This document shows, piece after piece, positions 21,534 through 33,502 of a stretch of 64,000 nt of DNA (positions within the stretch are counted from its first letter, which is position 1; each line of letters starts with the position of its first letter). The notes beneath the pieces are model-generated. The model saw only the letters and a list, made by a program, of their open reading frames with translations. It ran no database searches and had not been told where the DNA came from. The translations under genes and the position numbers were made by a program. The stretch spans positions 55,298,714 through 55,362,713 of the forward strand of contig NC_085857.1 of the NCBI RefSeq assembly GCF_034702125.1, written 5' to 3'. Source of the DNA: Engraulis encrasicolus (Eukaryota > Chordata > Actinopteri > Clupeiformes > Engraulidae).

Positions 21534-21653
21534 CGCTATAGTATATTGTTAATTTTGCAAAAGAAAGTTCTCAGGGAAAAAAAACCAAAAACAAGCAAAC
21601 AAAATGACAACAAAAAACGATACAAAAATAACAACTACTTTTGGGCATTTCAG

Positions 21654-21990
21654 GATTGCGGCATGTTCCTGCATTGTACCTCGGAAGACGACCCAGCCAA
21701 TGATGATGGTCCAATGGGTGACGACCCAGCAGATGATGATGATGATCCAATGGGTGACGACCCAGTAGATGATGATCCAATGAGAGACGAGCCAGCAAAT
21801 GACACACTGACATCAGCACAGAGGCCCGTGCTGTCAGTGAAGCTTCGAGACTGCGGTGACATGGTGGGGCCTGATGGAGTTTTGAAGATGGAGTCCAAAG
21901 AGGTGGAGAATGAGGAGGAGGATGAAGTGGACCTTTATTATGAGGGGGATGACAATGATAATAATGACGACAGTGATTACGTGCCAGAAG
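21654..21990 (+). CDS. ZNF-A exon 5, acidic region
   Basis: 337 bases from acceptor GGGCATTTCAG to donor GTAAAT. It encodes residues 154-265: DCGMFLHCTSEDD, then repeats of the type DDPMGDDPxDD, then SVKLRDCGDMVGPDGVLKME and an Asp/Glu/Asn-rich tail ending DSDYVPE. One base is left and joins exon 6 as Asp. The Asp-Pro-Met repeats come from a short coding minisatellite. The region resembles an acidic activation-type segment; that role is inferred. Confidence 0.82.
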
Positions 21991-23535
21991 GTAAATGCAC
22001 ATGCAGGGTGAACGGTGAAACATTGTTATACGTCTGTTAATAATATTTGATGACAGCTGTAAGGTGATTCTTACTCATTATTACTATTATTATAATTTGT
22101 AAATGTTTTGTTTATAATTACTTCAAATGGACTGGGAATCAACTCCTGTGGGATGAGTTTCATGTGTGTTTGCCTGCCAGACACCTCTATATCCAGTAGA
22201 GGTGCTCCGATCGCTCGGCTGCCGATCATGATCGGCCGATAATGGCCTAAAATAGCCTGATCGGTGATCGGAAAAACATGCCGATCAAAAAAACGATCAA
22301 GAGATATTAAATTCCTCACGCAACCATTTTGGCTTTCCACCTGGCGCTGCATAGGCGCTGGCTCTGCACAGCTGCAGCTGCACTAAAAGATGGCATCTTT
22401 GCTTGTCTATAAATTTTCGGCATTCCCCCGTTCATTTTCACCATTCATAATCATATCTGCATCAACAATGATCTGATTGCGATTCATGCGCCGTTTACCT
22501 GACGCTTGTAATTTGCGAATGACTTGTCAGTCTCGCAATGTTCGATTTTGAGTTACAGCTTGTATGGAAGTTGCCTGTCAGCACGCAACAACTAAACGTT
22601 TCCAAAACAAACATATCAACGGTATTGTTTTTAAAGTTGTAGGCTAATTGACAGCCAGTTCATTAGTTTGTAGTCACTGCAACACCAAACAGCATCAGAG
22701 GGAGAGAGGGAGAGTGGACGGTGAAACTCAATGAGTCTGTGTGCAGGGAATTCTACAACCTATGACAGTGTTACAGAGAAAGAGGGGCTTTCCTCGCAGA
22801 CACGCTGTGTTGTGCGTGTTGCATGTTCTTTCAAGTGAAGGTTTTTTTTCTTGTTTTGTGTATGTAAAATCTCCTAAATCAAGTGTTTCAATTTCAATGT
22901 AATTTGCGATTGACTACTCCTCGCCAGTTAGCCATTTTACGTTATAACCTGTGTAGTTGCCTCGGTCAACACGCGATAACTTCACGTTGTCAGCACAAAC
23001 ATGTCAACGTTATTGTTTTCAAAGTTGTAATTGACAGTCAGTCGATTAGTTTGATAGTCACTGAAACAGTTACGGCGACAGATGAGGTTACCTGTAGAGC
23101 TTGAGAGAGAGACGCTCAGACTCAGAACGGTAGCGGAGCACTGCAGCTGTGGACGGTGACGGAGAGGGGAGGGGCTCTCCTCACGACAGGGTTTTTTTCT
23201 CGTATGTAGAAGACTGTAATGTTTCAGTTTCAATTCAATCTTAAATAGTTTAGTAATTATATGCAATAACTTATAAATTGATTAATACTGTAGACTTAGG
23301 CTATATTACCAAAACTAGTCTGAAAGATGATCATAATAATAATAATAATAATAATAATAATAGCCCAATAATAGGCCTACATTGTGAAAGCGACATGTGC
23401 AAATTAAGATTGATTGGTTTATGGGCAGGGTAACACTTCCAAATAAGGGGCCATAATTAACAGCAAAGTAGCTTTAACCTAATACTTTAGTAAGGGTTAA
23501 TAATCATTACTTAACGCCACATTAGTCACATATTA

Positions 23536-24020
23536 AGTAAGGGTTAACGTTCGGCGAGAAGGTCGCTACCGTGGAATAGCAGCACGACAGAGAGAATCTT
23601 TAGACCCCGACGCGGAGTGGAGGGGTCTTGTTCTCTCTGAAGTGCTGCTATTCCACAAAGCGACCGACTCGCCGAAAGTTAACCCGCTTATTATATGGAT
23701 ATACTTAAATGATTCACACATGGCGGGGACATTTTTTTAGGCCTAATGTTAAGATTGTTGCTGCGCAAAACAAAACAGTGCCGTTGTGGAACACCGCTAG
23801 GCAACAGCTAGGTAGCCAGGACAACAGGTGTAGTCTATCACAGCAGCTGATTAGAGTCTTGTTGAAAAGGCGCTATAGCAGTGAAAAGTCTTGTTGCCAT
23901 TGACAGCGGTCTGTTATAGACCAACCCGTCCGTTATCGAAAAATAACAGACGTGCGAACGTTGGGGAGCCCCGTTGAAATGAATGGAGCATTCGACAGAC
24001 GTCACAACCATATAATAATT
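23536..24020. mobile_element. Third-level insertion in the palindromic element
   Basis: Comparing the two arms of 23429-25036 shows about 485 extra bases in the left arm. The insert opens with a strong inverted repeat (23548-23685, GTTCGGCGAG and CTCGCCGAA with GGAATAGCAGCAC inside). Its exact ends and target duplication are unclear. Confidence 0.6.
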
Positions 24021-24546
24021 GTTATTAATGCATATGTCAAACATTAGCAAGCAGTTACTTAACTATTTGATAACTATTACCTTGTGTTACAAGTTCATAG
24101 CATAAAAATTATTTAACTAATAGATAAGTAAGGATACAGTAATAGTTAAGTAGCTAGTAGGTCATACTTAACTAAGGACCAAAGTTAACACTTACTTAAT
24201 ACAAAAGTAAGGCATAACTAATGAATAAATAATACAGAAATATTGTCTGTAGATTGGGTACCCATCATGCACTGCACTTCTTGGAGCTAATATTTTCAGA
24301 CATTAACTTAATTATCATAAAGGAATGGTTTAGTTTTGCTTCAATACTATTACTCTTCATAATGTTCTGCATTTATTGTAGGGTTTTTACCATTAAAACT
24401 AATAAGTGGTATATGAACAAATTACATCTCATCACCCCACCATCATTGAGAAGTGTACGTCCAATCCTTGCAATATAATGGCTCCTGTTGCCATTATTAC
24501 AGTGATTTGAACAAGTGAACGCTAGACGTCACAGTAGACTAATTAC

Positions 24547-24760
24547 TTAACTATTAGGTATGCGCAGCCAACTCTATTATAAGGGTCCCAAACACCAATA
24601 TCTATGGATTAATTAACCATTAGTTATCTGCAGCCAACTCTAATATAAGGGTCCCAAACACCAATATCTATCCATTAATTAACCATTAGTTATCCTTAGC
24701 CAACTCTATTATAAGGGTCCCAACTCCCAATATTTATGTATTATTTATCCATTAGTTATG
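24547..24760. repeat. Tandem repeat, about 3 x 75 bp
   Basis: Three copies of a unit containing GCCAACTCTATTATAAGGGT and ATTAACCATTAGTTAT, in the right arm of the palindromic element. Confidence 0.85.
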
Positions 24761-25200
24761 CCATACTTTTGTATTAAGTAAGTATTAATTTTGATCCTCA
24801 GTTAAGTATGACCTGATAGCTACTTAACTATTAACTGTGCCCTTACTTATCTATTAGTTAAATAATATGCTATTGTTATCTAATAGTTAAGTAACTGCTT
24901 ACTAATGCTCAACATATGCATTAATAACAATTAATATGTGTCTAATATGACGTTATAATGATTATTAACCCTTACTTAAGTATTAGGTTATAGCTACTTT
25001 ACTGTTAATTATGACCCCTTATTTGGAAGTGTTACCATGGGCAGAAATGGTATTCAATAAGGATAATTAATAGGCTATTAAAAAAATAGGAAATAATTTC
25101 TGTGATCGGCAATGATCGGTGATCGGCAGATAAAGATTTTTGGTGATCGGTATCGGTGATCGGGCCAAAAAATGGTGATCGGAGCATCTCTAATATCCAG

Positions 25201-26954
25201 GTTTCATCTTATTTGGTGTGCATTCCAGTATGCGGGCTCCCGTCCTCCACTAAAAATACATGTTTAAAAAAGAAGAGGAGTGTTGTCAGGAGTGGAAAAA
25301 CAACATGTATCAGGGCGTGTTGAGAAATATTTTCAACATCTCGTACTTGATTATGGTTTGTGGTCGCCATTGGATATTTGATTCACATCTTGCTCATGTA
25401 GACTGCTAGTTCTCCCGCTTTAGCATGTTCATAGCAACATCATATTTATTTTGCCGTTTGACCCCGAATCATCAAATGTTTCATTCCTATAATGTGTTTT
25501 TCACATTTGCCGTAGAATGCGGAGGTTCGCTACTTGTGTGTTTTCACTCTGGCCTTTTTTTTAGACGGGTCCACAAAACGGCATTTAATGTTCCGAAACT
25601 CTGAATCGCTATGGAAGAATGAATGCAAACAACAAAAACTGCAAGCTTCTGGGTGACTTGCGAACTCTATTTCAGTTAAGAACTACTGAATCAGAGAAAA
25701 CACATCAGGGCTGCATTTCTTTAAAAATTGCTAAATACATTTGCTACTTTGTTGGTTGCAATGCAATTTCCCATTCGAGGAGCGCACCTCAGAGTTAACA
25801 CTGAGGTCTCTGTGTTGCATCCTGTTCAACAGTTGCGTTTGATGCTAGTCACATCATACTTTCATTCATAGCAATTTTCAAGTCAAGGTCAAATATATGT
25901 GAAATTGATGTTCATAGTCCCATATGAAATGGTTATGCTTGAAGGTGTGTGAATGCCTGTAGAATGCCAGCAGAATTGCCAGTAGACTATTTTCGGAGGC
26001 TATAGTGAATAACTTTGGACATAGCAGCTGTTGTACTCTAGTTCTACCTCTTGGACATAAATTGAAGCTCAGGAAGTTAGGCAGTTTTTTTTATTTACAT
26101 TTGAGGGAGCAATGCATATCATAACAGTTGAAAATGATCAAATATGAAGACAATTTGTTAGGCAGACAAGCATTTTACAGGCTTTTTTTGGATATGTTGA
26201 AGATGATATTTGACAGAAGAAAAGCCCCAAGCCCTGAAACATTTTCAGGTTGAATCCCTTATGTGGCAAGATGACCCATGTAAATGTGCAGGGTTCTAGG
26301 ACCATATTTGCAGTTGCAGTACCTTAATATTTACAGCTACATAATTTTGCCTGCAGGTTTTCCTTAAAAGTTACCCTGACACCAAACATGGCCGAGTTGG
26401 GAGTTGTCCCTATCAACTCGTTATGGCCCAGGGTATAGGCTAACAGGAAATCATAGTGAAAAAAAACATAGCAAAAAAACATCCTGAGGGGTGTAGCTGG
26501 CTCCTGGCCTATATGTTCCCACCATTGGCCCCAGTCAGAGCCCATTGGTCCAACTGCCCAATGGTCCCACAGCTAATTCCTGCTGCTCCATGTCCTCATA
26601 TTTTGAAGAAATTATTCAAATATAGGCCCTTCCTATGTTCCAAATCTCCTTTGACAAACAGCTTCTGTAGACCTGTGAGTAAGTATCAAATGTGTTTCCA
26701 AGGCCAAATGTATCAGCTAAACTGCTGAAATGTAGTAATTTCCAAGAGTTTCTAAAACCGCCTGTCATAAAAAAATATGTTCAAACCCCTGTAAGTCCTT
26801 GGCAGTATATCACAACATCTTCCTGTGGATTCTACAGAGTCTCTACTTTCAAATGGTGCCAGCCACTTCATGATAGGTCAAAGTATGCAGGCATAGGAAC
26901 CATTTAAGTAGACAATGTGCAAAACCTCAAAAAAAAAAAAAATAGCCCCTAAGG
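25201..26954. other. ZNF-A intron 5, mostly unassigned
   Basis: A short 'family A'-like end (GTGTGCATTCCAGTATGCGG) lies near 25218. The rest, to the A-run at 26929-26942, shows no recognised exon or element end. Confidence 0.4.
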
Positions 26955-28984
26955 TTAACTCATTGGCTGCCTTTGGCGGCGAATGACGTCATTTCGAATA
27001 GTGACGCCCCCTGCCTTTGACGGCGTTCGCCGGTAATTGCGTGTTTTTACAGCCACGCCTTGAGGATGGTCTGACCTATGTTGTGTATAAATTTGAAGCC
27101 TCTAGGCATTTTCTAACTGTTCCTGTAGGTGGCAGAAGTGTCCTTAGGAACAGTCAAGGCAGGGCTTTTGCTCAGAGCAAGAGGAAATGTCAAGACAAAA
27201 ACACCCCTTTTTACTATTATAATCTCAAAAGTAGCATAGCAAAATCATTTTTGAAAGTAAAGTTCCTGTGACAGAAATCTACTTTCTTGCCCTCTGATTT
27301 TAACACAGGTAGGCTACTGATTTTAGTGTCAGAGCCTGACAAAAAAACTTCCTCTCATGACCAAAATACAACCCCCTGTTGCTATCTAGCTAGAAGGCAT
27401 TGTAGCTAGCTTGCCCAAAATACACCATGTTCAACTTGAGGTGATCTGTGTGGCAACCGTTTCATTTTGGATAATGTGATCAGCCTACATAACATCAGGA
27501 TGATGCGTACAAAAGATCATCTAACAGGAAAATGCACGGGACTAGTGGTGAGGTGTCACCTCAGTTGGGAATGCTTGGCTATAAAGTTTGCTACGCTAGC
27601 TAGCTAGCACGAAATCGCTAACAACTTACAACTAAGCCTAAATAAAGGAGCCTTGGTAAGTCAACTATTTTTACTCATTCTACAGTTATTTTTTATGGAT
27701 CTGTATAGTATGATCAGCTTACTGTATCATCAGAAAAGACAAGGGGGTTGCAGATTCTTGGAACAGTGTAGCCTTTGTGTCAGATGCATACAGCTCACAT
27801 GAGAAAGCATTGCACATGGCCTCAGACCAGCTAGCATTCACCACTCCTATCGGCCTGTGAAAGGTTGGATATGTGATCAGTTCTGTATCAAAAGAAAATT
27901 CATTGATATATGACAAGATCACTATAGCAGAAACATGATGACCGTAATCATCAATCTGCAAATTGTCCGCTCTGCCAAAGAAACTGCAGTAAGCTAAGCT
28001 AAGCTGAGCTGCCTGCCTACCTGCCTCCCTCCCCCACAAACACACACACAACACGGTACTATTACTTACTGGAGGAAATAAACTAGCTGTGATTCGTTCT
28101 CCAACGAGGGGAGAGCACAGCCCGTATAGAGGGAGAGCACAATCAGAGGGAGGACGATGAGACGGTATTTCTGTGAGTTCCCGGAGTTACGGTAGGGACA
28201 CATACACGCGAATTTGCGAACTTTGCCATTCATTCCTATGAGAGAGGCGAAGGCAAGCGATGGCGAGGCGAAGGCAAGCGATGGCAAGCGAACAGGAGCG
28301 AAGCGAAGCGAAATTATTAAAGAAAGTTTAATGTTATGCAAATGAGGAGCGAATTCGCCTGCCACGGCCCAATCAAATCAACAACATAACTGTTCCATTC
28401 CATTTGATTCGCCGCGACGACCTGATGACGGTTGGATTTCGCCTCTCTTCGCTTCGCCTTGCTTCGCCTCCTATGTGTCCCTACCGTTAGGGGCACCTGC
28501 TGTCATGATCCATGCAGCTAAAGCAAAACACCCTTGTTTTCGAGTCCACCCCGTTATATTTCAGTACATATTAGGTTGAAAAGATCATACAAACAATCTT
28601 TTGTTCAGGCTACAGATGACTGAAGACGCTGTAATAGCATCTGATAGGTTTAGAGTTGTTAGGACGATGCCATTATGGGCAAAAACGTTTGCAGTTATAG
28701 TTCTACTTCAAATGGCGTTTTCTCAGCTTTTTGGCTAGAAAGCAGCATTTTGGCGAATTCCACTTAATTTCAACAAATGATTATGAAAGAACGGAAAGGG
28801 GTAGAGAGACACCGTTTTTTTCTGATGACAGATGAGCGTCTAATCTGTGTTTTGATAGATATGGTGTTGACATAGACACAGAACTCAATTTTCTGTGAGC
28901 CTCCAAAAAACACCCAAAATGCTGAAACATCTCTGGCACTCTGGGTTACTCTTTTATGAAAATGGCTGGCAGCCAATGAGTTAA
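26955..28984. mobile_element. piggyBac-like element (TTAA, 2030 bp)
   Basis: TTAA is at both edges. The ends CTCATTGGCTGCC and GGCAGCCAATGAG are perfect inverses. An open minus frame at 27719-28054 has no recognised motif. A Harbinger-like MITE is nested at 28190-28486. Confidence 0.7.
28190..28486. mobile_element. Harbinger-like MITE with TTA TSD
   Basis: The ends CGGTAGGGACACATA and TATGTGTCCCTACCG are perfect inverses, flanked by TTA at 28187-28189 and 28487-28489. A 3-bp TTA duplication is typical of PIF/Harbinger. The interior has many GCGAAG/GGCGAA motifs in both directions. Confidence 0.75.
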
Positions 28985-29083
28985 GGGGTTAGTGAAAACA
29001 CAATTGACAAATGTAATATTAATGGAAAAATAACATATTAGCATGTTAGCATTGTTAGCCTATCTGCTAACCTAAGTGTCCTT

Positions 29084-29224
29084 GGGCTTGTTTTTGATGG
29101 AGCAGTGCTGCTTTTGCTCTGCAGCATGCATGCACACTTTGCCATTTCAATGTATGTTTGAAATGGCAAAGTGTGCATGCATGCTGCAGAGCAAAAGCAG
29201 CACTGCTCCATCAAAAACAAGCCC
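29084..29224. repeat. Perfect 67-bp inverted repeat with 7-base loop
   Basis: Positions 29084-29150 and 29158-29224 are exact reverse complements with loop TGTATGT. If transcribed in ZNF-A intron 5, the RNA would be a 67-bp perfect hairpin. No flanking target duplication or family relation was seen. Confidence 0.97.
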
Positions 29225-29780
29225 CTTAGTTAAAGTTCAATGACCTCTAGGGGTCAACAGAGGCCAGATAGAGCTTGGCATATCGCAGATTTGAATTCCG
29301 CACACCCAAATTGACAAAGTAAGACTATATGCCGACTTTGTCTCTCAAATACCTTGAACTGCTTAAATAAGCCCCCTTTCTTGTATTAGTCTAATTGCTT
29401 TTATTCTGCATTCTTTTGCACTTGTCATGTAACAAGTTCCATTGTAATGACGGTAGAAAAATCGTAAGGTCTGTTGGAAATGAAGATTCCCCAAAATGTG
29501 TGGCTGTGCAACATTCGCTTCGGTGTAGCGTTAACCGTTAACCACATTGAAATGAACAAGGGGGTGCACAGGGGAAAAAGTTTGCGTTCATCTGACAGGC
29601 AGCTGTTCACCGTTCAGAATTTACCTCAGTCGGGAGCTACTGGCCAATTTGGCTAGTGGGTCATTTTTTCTACTAGCCAAAATGAAATTTCACCCGCATT
29701 TTGCGGGTCTGCATAGAAGGCTCAATCTTTGGAGGGGATGATAATAACATTGCTTTTATTCTGCATCTTTGTGCCATTTC

Positions 29781-32276
29781 TAGGGCTGGGCAATGTTAAC
29801 GCGTTAACGGTGCGTTAACTATTGAGGTCAATATCGCCCGACAGTTTTGTTAACGCTATAACGCTGCAGGGGGTTTTTTTGTGCCTTTTATGACCGTCGT
29901 TCGTGGCTTTTATTTTGAAAGCGTCAGTGTGCTTCTGTTGCTGCTTCCAGTGACTGCTGAGAGAAGAATAATGTCTAGAAAAGTAGGCAAAACAAAACAG
30001 GCATAGCCTACAGAAGGACGTCAACTTGAATGGACATTTTCGGTACACAGTCCTCCTTGCGCAACTCTCGAGCAGCATGTGGCTCGCCTTTGTAGCTCGT
30101 AAGGTTAGTCTATTGTACGGTCAGCATAAAAAGGTAGTCTACTGGCCGTCTATCAGCTGTCAATAACGCCACGCGGACTTACTAAAGCCCTGATCAAAAA
30201 GCGGACCGCGAGATATTACATTCCTTATGCAACGTTTTGGTTTCTACATGGCGCTGCGCGTGCATGGTAGGCTGCATCAACATGGTAGGCTATGATTTCG
30301 CGACATCGGCAACCTGCATTTAAGCATTTAAGATAGTTAGTCATGTCAACGTTATTGTTTTGAAAGATGTAATTGCTGTCAAAGCCAACAGACAGTCAAT
30401 TAGTTTCTAGTCGCTGAAACACCTTAAATAATAGCGACAGATAAGAGAGAAGGTGGAAGTCTCTGACAGTGAGAGAAGGCAGGACATATCTCACAGACGC
30501 AAGCCTGCCTGTTGCCTGTTTTTTTAAGTGACGATTTTTTTCTTTTCTTGTAGGCCCATGTACACCATCCTAATTTGAGTTTCTAATATACAGTATATCA
30601 CGAAAGTGAATACACCCCTCACAGTTTTGCAGATTTTTGAGTATATCTTTTCATAGGAAAGTATTACAGAAATGTAACTTTGACACAATGATTAGTGACC
30701 TTTTAACAACATATTTAACCGCTTAAATTTCTTGTTCACTCAGAAAAGAACAAAATACAGCCATTAATGTTTGAACATGTACTCACAAAAGTGAGTACAC
30801 CCCAGATTAAAATCCGGTAGAGAAGGGGCTATGTTGGCTCGAATCGTCTCGAAATGAAACGAAATGAAAAGGGATGACAAGGGAGGTCATCAGTGTGCGT
30901 TTCAACCTTTCTTTGCATTGAACTTTTACATTTTGAGTCTGCATCTGGCTTAAATAGATTGGTGTGAGATTTGAATGCAATCCTATGGAGAATATCATGA
31001 TCTGCTTCAGTAGTCACAGTGCATGTTGACATGCATGTTTCTTTTAGGTGTATTTCAGATTGCCAATGTTGACAGCATTCATGCATCCCCAAACCATGTC
31101 AGTCCCACTACCATGCTTGGCTTATGAGAGGATACACCTTTTTTGTAAAACTCACTTGTTTACCACCACACATGCTTGACACCATCTAAAGCAAATTTGT
31201 TTATCTTGGTCTCTTCAGATCACACAACATGGTTCCAGTGATCCATATCCTTGGTCTGTTCATCTCTCTTGAGACCAAGATAAACAAATTTGCTTTAGAT
31301 GGTGTCAAGCATGTGTGGTGGTAAACAAGTGAGTTTTACAAAAAAGGTGTATCCTCTCATAAGCCAAGCATGGTAGTGGGACTGACATGGTTTGGGGATG
31401 CATGAATGCTGTCAACATTGGCAATCTGAAATACACCTAAAAGAAACATGCATGTCAACATGCACTGTGACTACTGAAGCAGATCATGATATTCTCCATA
31501 GGATTGCATTCAAATCTCACACCAATTTATTTAAGCCAGATGCAGACTCAAAATGTAAAAGTTCAATGCAAAGAAAGGTTGAAACGCACACTGATGACCT
31601 CCCTTGTCATCCCTTTTCATTTCGTTTCATTTCGAGACGATTCGAGCCAACATAGCCCCTTCTCTACCGGATTTTAATCTGGGGTGTACTCACTTTTGTG
31701 AGTACATGTTCAAACATTAATGGCTGTATTTTGTTTTTTTCTGAGTGAACAAGAAATTTAAGCGGTTAAATATGTTGTTAAAAGGTCACTAATCATTGTG
31801 TCAAAGTTACATTTCTGTAATGCTTTCCTATGAAAAGATATACTCAAAAATCTGCAAAACTGTGAGGGGTGTATTCACTTTCGTGATATACTGTATCAGT
31901 TTCAGTAGCCTACAATCTTAAATACCCCTAGTGTAATATTGTATGCAATCACTTGTTTCATTAGTAGGCCTAGGCCTACATTGGATAGACATATAGCCTA
32001 CTGTATAATTTAGACTGATAGGTTGGCAAATAGCCTACATTTCCATTGTGGAATATTATATTAGGCCTACATAGGTTATCTACACAGTACATTATGCAAA
32101 TTATTATTTTTATTTTTATTTTATTAATTTATAAAATATTTTTATTTAATTTATTATTTTATGTATTATTTATTATTATTATTTTTGGGTTTAACACGCT
32201 ATGCGATTAATCACGATTAATCACAGAAAGTCATTGAGTTAATGCGATTAAAGATTTTCATGTTTGCCCACCCCTA
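29781..32276. mobile_element. hAT-type element carrying a palindromic Tc1
   Basis: The ends are TAGGGCTGGGCAATG and TTTGCCCACCCCTA. The flanks GCCATTTC and GTAATTTC match at six of eight positions. Interior text at 30200-30500 matches the 22197-25192 element. The right end lies 54 bases before ZNF-A exon 6. Confidence 0.75.
30591..31893. mobile_element. Palindromic Tc1/mariner-like element (1303 bp)
   Basis: TA lies at both edges (30589-30590, 31894-31895) with ends CAGTATATCACGAAAGTG and the inverse. Arms of about 625 bases (30591-31216 and 31268-31893) are near-identical inverse copies. An 87-residue open frame is encoded identically in each arm. The arms derive from transposase text (INKFALDGVKHVW, PSMVVGLTWFGDA), so this is two half-elements joined head to head. 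No intact transposase remains. Confidence 0.92.
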
Positions 32277-32330
32277 GTAATTTCCTTTACAGCAGGGTTT
32301 ACAGTAACAGTCTTTTTGTCTCTATTTTAG

Positions 32331-33502
32331 ATGAAAGATTTGACCTCTGGTCTGAAGACAAGCTAGTGTTACCTGTGGCTGAAGAAAGGCAGCAGTCTGT
32401 TCACCAAAGAGTGTGTGCCACGAAAAAGCCCTTTGCTGCCACTCTACTTGCAAAAAACACATCCACAGACTGTACAAATGGAAACGTCTCCCCCAACTCA
32501 CCAAACACTAGAGGCCGTCAGGAAGATGAAGATAATGATGATGATGATTATGATGAAGACCATGCTAATGCAGAACCTGAGCACTGCAACAAAAATCCCA
32601 CTGCGCTCACAGGAGGAACACTCCGTTCTCTCACAAAGTCAAAGACTATGTCAAGGTCACATAAATGTGACTTGTGTAGCAAAGTGTTTTCCTCTGTGTT
32701 GAAATTACGCAGTCACAGAAAGAAGCACACGATGGGAGGAGGACCACACAAGTGCACAGCTTGTCCCAAAGCGTTTTTACGACCGCATCACTTGAAAGAG
32801 CACCTCAGAATACACACAGGAGAGAAACCCTTTACTTGCAACCAGTGCTCTATGTCATTCCGCACCACTGGGGCACGACATGCCCACAACCTAGTAGTTC
32901 ATTCAAGCACTCCTTTCTCATGTGGGGAGTGTGATAAGAAGTTTGAGACGAAATCTGATCTGACTGCTCATGCCACGGTACACAGCGAAGACAGGCCGTT
33001 CTCCTGTACACAGTGTGACAAGGTCTTCAGACGTGAATGGAAGTTGAAATTACACCTCAAAGCACACACCCTTGAAAAGCACAAGACGGAAGAAAGACAG
33101 TACAAGTGCACAGCTTGCCCAAAGACGTTTTTACGACTGCATCACTTGAAAGAGCACCTCCGAATACACACAGGAGAGAAGCCCTATTCTTGCACAGAGT
33201 GTTCCATGTCCTTCCGCTACAATTCGCAGCGGTATTCTCACATCCAAGTAGTTCATAACGGAAAGAGCATGCCTTTCTCATGTGGGGTGTGTGATAAGAA
33301 GTTCAAGAACAAATATGGTCTGGCAAAGCACGCCACGATGCACACAGGAGAGAGACCATTTCCCTGCTCACAGTGTGACAAGGTCTTCAGACATAAATCG
33401 GTGTTAAAACAACACCTCCAAACGCACACCCAAGAAAAGCCCTACAAGTGCCCCATTTGCGATCTCAGATTTGCCCAGAAATCCTACGTCCGCATACACC
33501 AG
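32331..33502 (+). CDS. ZNF-A exon 6, main C2H2 finger array
   Basis: 1172 bases from acceptor CTATTTTAG to donor CACCAG/GTATAT. It encodes residues 266-656: DERFDLWSEDKLVLP, a Ser/Asn-rich stretch, an acidic run (EDEDNDDDDYDED), then nine full C2H2 fingers plus most of a tenth (from about residue 376). The four-finger block CxACPKxFLR, CSMSFR, CDKKF, CDKVFR occurs twice in a row, an internal duplication. The genomic frame runs six codons past the donor to a stop. The split His-x3-His of finger ten (HQ/VVH) shows that splicing into exon 7 is real. It is likely a DNA-binding nuclear factor; targets are unknown. Confidence 0.9.

Larger units (their letters stand above)
23429..25036. mobile_element. 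Nested palindromic element, 8-bp TSD ATGGGCAG
   Basis: The ends are GGTAACACTTCCAAATAAGG and its inverse. The target duplication ATGGGCAG is perfect at 23421-23428 and 25037-25044. The arms pair for well over 100 bases. GGTAACACTT ends occur in many animal nonautonomous elements of unsettled class. Confidence 0.88.
22197..25192. mobile_element. hAT element with perfect 8-bp TSD ATATCCAG
   Basis: The ends are TAGAGGTGCTCCGATC and GATCGGAGCATCTCTA. The target duplication ATATCCAG is perfect at 22189-22196 and 25193-25200. Several GATCGG motifs lie near both ends. Interior text at 22300-22720 is repeated in part at 22900-23170 and again inside the hAT element at 29781-32276. It fills most of the start of ZNF-A intron 5. 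Confidence 0.9.

Noticed and set aside
24547..24760. CRISPR-like direct repeats
   Set aside because: Three contiguous 75-bp units without spacers in a vertebrate transposon; a plain tandem repeat.
27719..28054. 111-residue minus-strand open frame
   Set aside because: It lies inside a TTAA-flanked element with no recognisable domain and no splice or start support. Kept only as a remark.
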